A DNA stretch of 21,501 bases from a virus, in IMG/VR virus record IMGVR_UViG_3300033571_008901, positions 1 to 21,501 of that record; one strand, given 5' to 3'. The notes under the pieces were generated by a model, which saw nothing but the letters and a program-made list of their open reading frames with translations, ran no database searches and was not told the origin of the DNA. Below, piece by piece: positions 8,027 through 14,112 of the stretch; positions within the stretch are counted from its first letter, which is position 1, and every line of letters begins with the position of its first letter. The translations under genes and the position numbers were made by a program.

Positions 8027-8445
8027 GTACCCAACAAAATCCTGTTGTATATGCCCAAGCTATTCAGTATCAACTGAATGACATATTATCGCCTGTGCCT
8101 GTATATGCCAATTTTAATAGAAATTGGGCTACCCAGACCCAGTTTGTTACATGGCAATTAAGAAATGTCCATCAGCCTGTATATACAGGGCAACAACAAA
8201 GCAATAAAGGTATCGATACCCCAGTATTCCAGATGTCTGTATTCAATACAAGTTTAGAAGGTGCTTTTAATATTTCTAATACAATATTACAATCACTTCA
8301 TGGATATTCAGGAATGTTTGGCGATCCTGAAGATAATGGCTTTTTTATTGCCAAAGCAGATGTAGTATGGCTTTATAATACTTATGATAATGAAATTGGA
8401 ATGCAACAGATTATTTTGGATTGCACTCTGTATGTACCAACTTAA
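8023..8445 (+). CDS. Probable tail terminator / tail completion protein
   Basis: A protein of 140 residues in the slot normally held by the tail terminator (lambda gpU-type), the ring that caps the finished tail and binds the head. Residues from about 66 onward (FQMSVF, then a helix with NISNTILQSL, then beta strands ending in QIILDCTLYVPT) give the alpha/beta pattern of DUF3168-like terminators. No sequence motif is decisive. Translation is probably coupled to the upstream gene through ATGA. It is followed by a 40-base A+T-rich gap and then the tail-tube gene. Confidence 0.6.
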   Translation: MSTQQNPVVYAQAIQYQLNDILSPVPVYANFNRNWATQTQFVTWQLRNVHQPVYTGQQQSNKGIDTPVFQMSVFNTSLEGAFNISNTILQSLHGYSGMFGDPEDNGFFIAKADVVWLYNTYDNEIGMQQIILDCTLYVPT

Positions 8446-8485
8446 TAAGATAGAATTTATTAACTAATTTTTTACGAGGTTCAAA

Positions 8486-9010
8486 ATGGCTCTTATTAAT
8501 AAAGTATTGCCCGGTTATGTGGCAACCCTATGGATGCAAGAAGGTGCTAGTCCAACAGCATTAACTGATGCTCAATTGTCCACATGGACAGGACAAGTTG
8601 CAAATATCGTTGGTACTGAAGCTGGTGGTGCTGGCACAGATGGTTTATTTGTTCCTGTTGAAGCTATCCCAGCCTTTGGTGCTGATGATGCATTTGCCGC
8701 CTATAATGTGGCTGGTGCTAGAACTGGTGCTAAGATCACCACTCAAAATCAAGTTACTTCTTTGACAATTACTTCTGCATGGAATCCAGCAGATACAGCA
8801 CAATTGTTAATTCGTGATGATGGCTACAATGGCACAATTATCCGTACTTATGTAATCGCTGTTTATGATGGTACAGATACAGTTGCTTATGCATTTAATG
8901 GTCGTGTAGGTGGTTTGCAATGGGATATGTCTCCAACTGCTGAAGGTAAATTTATCTTCACTATTCATCCAGTTGGTGGCAATTCTTATGGCTGGTCTAA
9001 CAATACTTAA
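8486..9010 (+). CDS. Major tail (tube) protein
   Basis: Probable tail-tube subunit (174 aa), which polymerises around the tape measure to form the tail. The sequence is rich in short beta strands and in Gly, Ala and Thr, with no coiled coil or hydrophobic helix, as in siphovirus tube proteins. It sits between the tail terminator and the chaperone/tape-measure genes. GAGG about 9 bases before ATG is a good initiation site, and arginine codons favour CGT, like the capsid genes, consistent with a high-copy structural protein. Specific family membership cannot be confirmed by eye; position, size and codon use are the main support. Confidence 0.7.
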   Translation: MALINKVLPGYVATLWMQEGASPTALTDAQLSTWTGQVANIVGTEAGGAGTDGLFVPVEAIPAFGADDAFAAYNVAGARTGAKITTQNQVTSLTITSAWNPADTAQLLIRDDGYNGTIIRTYVIAVYDGTDTVAYAFNGRVGGLQWDMSPTAEGKFIFTIHPVGGNSYGWSNNT

Positions 9011-9021
9011 TAGAAAAATAT

Positions 9022-9249
9022 ATGACAGCACAGAATGGATCACAAGATTTACTAAACTACATTATTTCCCAAGCCAATTCAGAAAGTAAGAATTGGTTTG
9101 GGTTTAAGCAACAGCGTATTGCTGGAATCAGTATGGCTTATGAAATAGCCAAATATCATGCAGACAAGCTATCACCAGAAGAAGTGGTAGATTATGTTGG
9201 CAAATTAAACAATGCTATTTTCCATAAGCTAATTAAAGCGGTGGAATAA
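9022..9249 (+). CDS. Small unknown protein in tail module
   Basis: A 75-residue protein, not recognised. It is predicted mostly helical, with the central GFKQQRIAGISMAYEIAKYH segment and the helix SPEEVVDYVGKL. It has no signal peptide, membrane segment or cysteine. It starts 12 bases after the tube gene with a poor Shine-Dalgarno, and ends one base before the HK97 gp10-like gene. The tight spacing on both sides and the lack of any overlapping alternative make it a credible gene. A structural or chaperone accessory role in tail assembly is possible but unproven. Confidence 0.65.
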   Translation: MTAQNGSQDLLNYIISQANSESKNWFGFKQQRIAGISMAYEIAKYHADKLSPEEVVDYVGKLNNAIFHKLIKAVE

Positions 9250-9250
9250 A

Positions 9251-9712
9251 ATGGCTGAAATTATTTCAGTCAAAACAGAAGGCTTCAAAGAACTAGAAGC
9301 TGTATTAATAGAGATGGGTGAAGATTTGTGTTATGGCAAAACTGCCAGCAAAGTCCTTTTGCCAGCTATCAGAAATGCTATGCAACCAGTTTTGCAAAGT
9401 GCAAGGCAATTAGCCCCTTATGATGAAAATAACAATACCACTCCTCACTTAAAGGACAGTATTAAACTTACTGCTAGAGTTCCCAACTCAAGAGATCAAA
9501 GGTCTATATATTCAGAGCCAAATGATATAGCCATTGGTATAGTGTCAGCCAGAACAGACAAAAGAGGTATTTCACAAGAGTTTGGCAATAAAGCAGTTGC
9601 TCCACAGCCTTATCTTAGACCAGCATTAGAATCCCAAGCATCTAGAGTAATTAACATTCTAGGCACTTTTTTAACTTATAAACTTCAACAATACAAATCA
9701 AAAAAGGTATAA
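9251..9712 (+). CDS. HK97 gp10-like neck/tail completion protein
   Basis: A 153-residue protein with the HK97 gp10-like pattern: an opening 'V-x-x-x-G-[FL]-K-E-L-x-x-x-L' (residues 7-19), a helix with A...V...AR..AP (about 44-57), a 'L-K-D-S-I' strand (67-71), a charged middle, EFGNKAVAPQPYLRPAL (110-126) matching the family's E-F-G-T...P-[FY]-[LM]-R-P-A motif, and a terminal helix. Members of this family act at the head-tail junction. In HK97-type genomes the gene usually lies before the tail-tube gene; here it lies after it, which is an unusual order. It is followed after three bases by the chaperone gene. Confidence 0.8.
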   Translation: MAEIISVKTEGFKELEAVLIEMGEDLCYGKTASKVLLPAIRNAMQPVLQSARQLAPYDENNNTTPHLKDSIKLTARVPNSRDQRSIYSEPNDIAIGIVSARTDKRGISQEFGNKAVAPQPYLRPALESQASRVINILGTFLTYKLQQYKSKKV

Positions 9713-9715
9713 AAC

Positions 9716-10192
9716 ATGAGCAGATTAGCAGAATCATTGAAGGTCAATTTAGATGCTATTAGAACTAGGACATTTGATTTTAAAGGTCAAGAGTTCAAGG
9801 TCAGAATTCCTAAGACTAAAGAAGCAGAAGAAATATTTAAAAAATCTGAAGCTCCACCACCAGAATTGGTGGAAGAAAAATATGTAGAGCTAACTAAAGG
9901 GATTTTGGCTAGAAAAGAAGAAGTTGAAAATTCAGATGCAGACATTCAATTTCTAGAAAATGATGTAATGATGGGTGAAACTTCTTTGAGAAAACTTGCA
10001 GAAGCTCAGGCTGGTAGCGAGATTAGAATTGTGGAATCATTCAAATTGTTAGTGCTTCCTAACGGAGAAACCCTTACAGATATTACCTATGAAGAAATTT
10101 CTGAGGATTTTCCAAAGCCTGTTCAATATGATTTGGTTAGAAAAATTGCAGAAGTAATTAGCCCTAGCTATGAGGAAATAAGAAAAAACTAA
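9716..10192 (+). CDS. Tail assembly chaperone, short (gpG-like) product
   Basis: A 158-residue protein preceding the tape measure gene: the zero-frame product of a G/GT-type tail assembly chaperone pair. In lambda the equivalent coats the tape measure before tube polymerisation. The N-terminus is basic with beta strands (FDFKGQEFKVRIP), and the middle is charged and helical (EEIFKKSE, ELVEEKY). The last codons are AGA AAA AAC TAA, which forms the slippery heptamer A_AAA_AAC directly before the stop. A fraction of ribosomes should shift -1 and continue through 10533. The identification rests on position, size and the frameshift signal rather than on a recognised sequence family. Confidence 0.8.
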   Translation: MSRLAESLKVNLDAIRTRTFDFKGQEFKVRIPKTKEAEEIFKKSEAPPPELVEEKYVELTKGILARKEEVENSDADIQFLENDVMMGETSLRKLAEAQAGSEIRIVESFKLLVLPNGETLTDITYEEISEDFPKPVQYDLVRKIAEVISPSYEEIRKN

Positions 10193-10245
10193 TTAGCTCC
10201 ATCAGACAGCAAGCTAAGATTTATATGTTGGCTCATGGAGCTAAT
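10183..10245 (+). promoter_or_regulatory. Programmed -1 ribosomal frameshift site with stem-loop
   Basis: The slippery heptamer A_AAA_AAC occupies 10183-10189 in phase with the chaperone reading frame, followed at once by TAA (10190-10192). A perfect 11-bp inverted repeat follows: ATTAGCTCCAT (10192-10202) and ATGGAGCTAAT (10235-10245), with a 32-base loop that can hold a smaller imperfect stem (AGCAA with TTGGCT). The stem starts only two bases after the heptamer, so the lower A-U pairs are probably open when the ribosome pauses. After the shift the -1 frame is open from 10189 to 10533. All elements of a standard G/GT frameshift signal are present. Confidence 0.9.
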
Positions 10246-10533
10246 CCAGATGAACTAGATGAAGATATTTTTAGACAAATTGTAGTCATGTATGCAGATG
10301 GACAAATTGGCAATCAAAGCATTGTTGAAGCCATTGGCAGTTTAACTACAGGGGTATATAATTATATAAGAGAGCCAAATAAACCAGCTTATAAATTACA
10401 AGAAGTAATAGGTAAGCGATTTTATGAGTATCTTTATCCACCACAAGATAATAAACAAGTAGTAAATGAAGCCCTATCTATGTTTATTACTAGGGCAAAA
10501 GGGTTTGATCCAAAAAGATTTAAGGGTGGGTAA
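10189..10533 (+). CDS. T-domain extension of the tail chaperone, made by -1 frameshift
   Basis: This is the -1-frame extension of the upstream gene. Reading shifts at 10183-10189, and 114 codons follow to TAA at 10531-10533, giving a fusion of about 272 residues spanning 9716-10533. The extension starts LISSIRQQAKIYML and contains acidic DELDEDIF and later FYEYLYPPQ. An ATG at 10225 could give a 102-residue free protein, but it has no ribosome site and lies inside the stem-loop, so independent initiation is unlikely. In lambda the GT fusion links the tape measure to tube subunits and is absent from the finished tail. The tape measure ATG directly abuts this stop (TAAATG). Confidence 0.85.
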   Translation, partial: LISSIRQQAKIYMLAHGANPDELDEDIFRQIVVMYADGQIGNQSIVEAIGSLTTGVYNYIREPNKPAYKLQEVIGKRFYEYLYPPQDNKQVVNEALSMFITRAKGFDPKRFKGG

Positions 10534-12387
10534 ATGTCAATACTTGCAAGATTAGGTGTCAAACTAGCTTTAGATTCTTCTGAATTTAAGGCTGGTTTAG
10601 AAGATGCCACCAAAAACACTAAGCAATTTGAAGCCAATCAAAAGAAGGCTTTTAGAAATGCCCAGCAAGCCGCATCAGAATTTGGTGCGACTATGGGCAA
10701 GGTTGGTCTTGGTGTTGGTCTTGCTATGGCTGGTCTTTATAAAATATTTGAAAAAGCCGATGCCATATCGGATATGGCAGATGCATTTGATACCAGCATA
10801 GGTGCTATTGTTGGCATGGGCAAAGCCCTAGAAATGTCAGGTGGCAAAGCTGAAAACTTAGGAGTAATGCTTACTAAGCTGGCAGTCAATACTCAAGAAG
10901 CAAAAGATGGTAGCGACAAACTTAGAGATGCTTTTAAACAAGTAGGTATTACTGCCGCTGAAGTTCAAAAACTAAACCCAGAACAATTGATGCAAAGAGT
11001 TGCAGAGCAACTGGGAGCAATTGAAGATCCAATTTTAAGAAATGCTAAAGCAGTAGAGCTTTTGGGCAAAGCCGCCAAAGGCATAGATTGGGAAAAATAT
11101 ACAGAGCAATATAAAAAGATTGCAGATCCAGAATTGGAATCTGCTTTAAGAGATGCTGGAGATGCTTGGGATAATATCCAAAAAGGTGTAAGCAATACTT
11201 ATTACTTTATGGTTAAGCTGATTCAGCCATTGACTGCCATTGTTAATTATTTGGCAACTCTTAAAGAGCAATATCAAGAATTTAAAGATCAAGGTGGCAC
11301 AATTAACTTTGATCCTAATAACCCAATGGCTCAAGGAACTGAATTTTCTGGAGCTAATGCACCTAAAAAACCTAAAGAAGCACCAAAGCCTTTGTTAGAA
11401 GGCACAAAGTATGACAAGTTATCGGAAAAAGAAAAGTCTATTGCCGATAAAGAAAAAACTATGCTTGAAATGGCAAAGTTAATTTCAGTCGAATATGAAA
11501 GACAGCAAAAATTTGCATTACAGCAATTAGATACTAGAATCAAAATGGCTGGAATGACAAATGATGAAAGAAGGGTTCAAGAAACCATCAATCAAGTCTT
11601 GGATACAACCAGCAGAAAAATTGATGACATTACCAAAAGGCGAGAAGAAGCGGCTGGTCGTGATGCTACACAAAAAGTTTTAGATGAATATGATAGACAA
11701 ATTGCTAAGGTTCAAGAGCTTAGTGATGCTTTTGTAAAAGCCGCTCAAGCAAAAGAGCAAGCCGCCATTGCTGAACAAAGAACATTTGCGTATGGCTGGG
11801 ACAGGGCATTTGCTCAATATGCTGAAGATGCTGGCAACTATGGCAAATTAGCATCAGATATGTTCAGTTCATTTACAAGCAACATGAATACTGCAATTGA
11901 TAATTTTGTAAACACAGGAAAAATTGCATTTGGCGATTTTGCATCTAGTGTTATTAAAGACCTTATCAAAATTCAATTGCGTATGCAAATGATGCAATTG
12001 TTTAGCTCTGCCGCTGGTGGTTTATTTGGTGGATTTAATTCTACTGCTGTAGGTGCTGGAGCAAGCCCCGGTGGAGCTTTTACTGGGGTTGGTGGAGCAT
12101 CATTTACTATTGGTGCAGCGGCAGATGGTGGTTATATTGATCAACCTACATTAGTTGGCGAAAATGGACCGGAACTATTTATTCCACAAAGAGGTGGAAC
12201 TGTAATTCCAAATCAACAATTAAGTAGTCAATTAAGCAATCAAGCACAGACTGTTTACAATGGTCCGGTTATTCAAAGTATGCAAGCTATTGATACTCAG
12301 TCTGGAATTCAATTTCTTGCTAAAAATAAAATGACGATTTGGAGCATGAATCAATCTGCTAATCGTTCAATACCAGCGGGTAGATAA
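10534..12387 (+). CDS. Tail tape measure protein
   Basis: Tape measure protein (617 aa), which sets tail length and leaves with DNA during ejection. The N-terminal part opens LGVKLALDSSEFKAGL, typical of tape measures, followed by amphipathic helices and a hydrophobic Gly/Ala-rich segment (about 49-70). Long charged helices, probably coiled coil, occupy about 280-420. The C-terminal domain (about 425-490; W-D-R-A-F-x-x-Y, then F-x-x-F...GKIAFGDFASSVIKDL) matches the lambda-type tape-measure C-terminal family. The usual end follows: a Gly-rich linker, DGGYIDQPTLVGENGPELF (about 531-549) and IPQRGGTVIP. The length predicts a tail of roughly 90-95 nm, short for a siphovirus. Arginine is mainly AGA, consistent with low copy number. 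Confidence 0.92.
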   Translation: MSILARLGVKLALDSSEFKAGLEDATKNTKQFEANQKKAFRNAQQAASEFGATMGKVGLGVGLAMAGLYKIFEKADAISDMADAFDTSIGAIVGMGKALEMSGGKAENLGVMLTKLAVNTQEAKDGSDKLRDAFKQVGITAAEVQKLNPEQLMQRVAEQLGAIEDPILRNAKAVELLGKAAKGIDWEKYTEQYKKIADPELESALRDAGDAWDNIQKGVSNTYYFMVKLIQPLTAIVNYLATLKEQYQEFKDQGGTINFDPNNPMAQGTEFSGANAPKKPKEAPKPLLEGTKYDKLSEKEKSIADKEKTMLEMAKLISVEYERQQKFALQQLDTRIKMAGMTNDERRVQETINQVLDTTSRKIDDITKRREEAAGRDATQKVLDEYDRQIAKVQELSDAFVKAAQAKEQAAIAEQRTFAYGWDRAFAQYAEDAGNYGKLASDMFSSFTSNMNTAIDNFVNTGKIAFGDFASSVIKDLIKIQLRMQMMQLFSSAAGGLFGGFNSTAVGAGASPGGAFTGVGGASFTIGAAADGGYIDQPTLVGENGPELFIPQRGGTVIPNQQLSSQLSNQAQTVYNGPVIQSMQAIDTQSGIQFLAKNKMTIWSMNQSANRSIPAGR

Positions 12388-12389
12388 TT

Positions 12390-13079
12390 ATGAGCTTAAA
12401 TCAAATTCTCGCTATTAGCGAATCAGTAGGAATTAATGACCAAAGATTTGTTGGTCAAATGGTTAGCAGAAACCAAAGAATAAGCACTTCAGAAATCATT
12501 ACTGTTGTGCCATTTGCTTTTGAATTAAAGCCAATGAACTATCTTCTTTATAGCGAAAATAGAGCATTGCTAAACTCATTGCGAATTCCAGATAAAGCCT
12601 TGGCTCAATATTTAAATTTTGGCACTACAGGCTGGGAAAATTATATTTATTATCAAGGCGAAATGACATCTGGGCAAATTTCTACTGCTCAATGGCAAAC
12701 CAGTTCAGCTAATAAAAATTTAGTATTGGGCAATTTGCCAAACAACACAGATATGCCATCTAACAAATATGTTGTTCGTGCTGGTGATTTTTGTCAGGTT
12801 GGATTGTATTCTTATATTGCAACTGCTGATGTATTGCGTGGCTCTGGATCTACTGTTACTATCCCTGTTCATCGCAACTTAATTACTACATTAGTCAGCC
12901 CAGTTAATGCTGTTATTGGACAATATGGAACAACAGTAAGCATGGGTGGAACAACTTATACAGGGATTACATTTCAGGTTGTTCTTAGGGATTACCCTAC
13001 ATATACTTTAAAACCAATCACTAATGATTCTTTTATTGAATGGTCTGGATCATTTAGAGCTTTTGAAAGTGTCCTATGA
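12390..13079 (+). CDS. Minor tail protein (distal tail region)
   Basis: A 229-residue protein directly after the tape measure, where lambda-like phages encode tail-tip assembly proteins (gpM, gpL). It is mainly beta, with a conserved-looking core AGDFCQVGLYSYIATADVLR (about 131-150), followed by TVTIPVHRN, and ends with a strand containing WSGSFRAFES. No transmembrane segment or enzyme motif is seen. The gap to the tape measure is two bases, and the stop overlaps the next start (ATGA). A role as distal tail or hub component is inferred from position and fold character; the exact family is not recognised. Confidence 0.6.
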   Translation: MSLNQILAISESVGINDQRFVGQMVSRNQRISTSEIITVVPFAFELKPMNYLLYSENRALLNSLRIPDKALAQYLNFGTTGWENYIYYQGEMTSGQISTAQWQTSSANKNLVLGNLPNNTDMPSNKYVVRAGDFCQVGLYSYIATADVLRGSGSTVTIPVHRNLITTLVSPVNAVIGQYGTTVSMGGTTYTGITFQVVLRDYPTYTLKPITNDSFIEWSGSFRAFESVL

Positions 13080-13681
13080 ATGTAATTCCACCAGTAAACA
13101 ATACAAATAATATTCGATATGCAGATTTTGTTAGGGTAACTACACCTGATGCAATCTATCGCTTTGCATCTACAGCATCAGCAATTACAGTTCCAGAAGT
13201 TGATTCACAGCCATTTGATGCTTTGGGAGTATTAATTAAAGTAGGCGATACTCAAAGAGATATTAAATCTACTGCAAATGAAACCACTTTTACTTTGGTT
13301 GGTATTGATACAGCCGCTTTAGGCTGGGTATTGGGAAACCAAATTAAGGGAAGCCAAATTGAAGCATGGAAAGGCTTTTTTAATACTGATGGTGAATTGC
13401 TAACAACTGGTGGATCAGGTGGTTTGTATCAATTCTTTAATGGCTATATTAACTCTTTTGCTATTGATGAAACTTGGATGGAAGAAATAAGGGCATTTGT
13501 TGGTGTTATTACAGTTGCCGCATCTTCTATTCAACTAATACTTAAAAATAGAACTGCTGGAAGATATACCAATAATAATAATTGGCAATTTTTTAATGCT
13601 GGTGATACCAGTATGGATAGAGTTGCTTTTATTACTAATATTAATTACAACTTTGGCAAAGGAGCATCGCCAAACTCATGA
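13076..13681 (+). CDS. Minor tail / tail hub protein
   Basis: A 201-residue beta-rich protein. The N-terminal part (YADFVRVTTPDAIYRFAS) and the 'F-x-A-L-G-V-L-I-x-V-G' strand resemble phage hub proteins that carry a thin beta-sandwich. The C-terminal section with NRTAGRYTN (about 158-166), a D-T-S-M-D-R segment and a terminal 'NFGKG' matches the R-x-[ST]...D-T-x-[FM]-x-x-[VI]...WGK pattern seen in minor tail proteins upstream of J-type tip proteins. This is lambda gpL-like in position, but no cysteine cluster for an iron-sulfur site is present. It overlaps the neighbours on both sides by ATGA. Function is by context. Confidence 0.6.
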   Translation: MNVIPPVNNTNNIRYADFVRVTTPDAIYRFASTASAITVPEVDSQPFDALGVLIKVGDTQRDIKSTANETTFTLVGIDTAALGWVLGNQIKGSQIEAWKGFFNTDGELLTTGGSGGLYQFFNGYINSFAIDETWMEEIRAFVGVITVAASSIQLILKNRTAGRYTNNNNWQFFNAGDTSMDRVAFITNINYNFGKGASPNS

Positions 13682-14112
13682 TAAGACAAGCCACAAGACA
13701 AGATAAAGAGCAGATTATTGAATTAATGAAATTGTTTAGAGCAGAATCTAATATTAAACAATATCAGGGATTAGATAATGAGCCATATTGGAATAAGATG
13801 TTAGATACAATATTGGCTGGTGCTGGAATTATATTTATAGAAGATAATGTGGGATTAATAATGGCAATTATTACTCCTACAGTATGGTGCGACAAAACCT
13901 TATATATGCAAGAATTGGCATGGTATGTTAAACCAGAAAAAAGAAATACAAGTATTGGATATAGATTATTAAAAAAATATGTTGAATATGGAAATAAGTT
14001 AAAAGAAGAAGGCAGAATAGCTATGTTTGCAATAGCAAAAATGGTTACTAGCCCTGATATAAAGTATGGAAAATTTGGGTTTACAAAATTAGATGAAAAT
14101 TGGATTCAATAA
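13678..14112 (+). CDS. GNAT-family N-acetyltransferase
   Basis: A 144-residue protein with the GNAT layout. The N-terminal strand and helix IRQATRQDKEQIIELMKLF (2-20) are typical. Motif A lies at 79-98 (ELAWYV, then PEKRNTSIGYRLL), where acetyl-CoA pyrophosphate would bind; the usual R/Q-x-x-G-x-G/A is R89-N-T-S-I-G94, with Ser in place of the first Gly. Motif B-like YGKFGFTKLDE lies near the C-terminus (130-140). The enzyme would transfer acetyl from acetyl-CoA to an amine; the substrate is unknown. It sits inside the tail operon, overlapping the hub gene (ATGA) and the tip gene (TAATG), which implies co-translation with tail components. It could modify a tail protein, a host protein or a surface component. 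Confidence 0.85.
   Translation: MIRQATRQDKEQIIELMKLFRAESNIKQYQGLDNEPYWNKMLDTILAGAGIIFIEDNVGLIMAIITPTVWCDKTLYMQELAWYVKPEKRNTSIGYRLLKKYVEYGNKLKEEGRIAMFAIAKMVTSPDIKYGKFGFTKLDENWIQ

Noticed and set aside
10225-10533. Separate 102-residue gene starting at ATG 10225
   Set aside because: No ribosome site, start inside the frameshift stem-loop, and the frame is open back to the slippery heptamer. It is better explained as the -1 extension of the chaperone gene.
14100-14111. TTG start at 14100 for the tail-tip gene
   Set aside because: ATG 14112 forms a TAATG overlap with the upstream stop and has GGA at normal spacing; the TTG has no better site.
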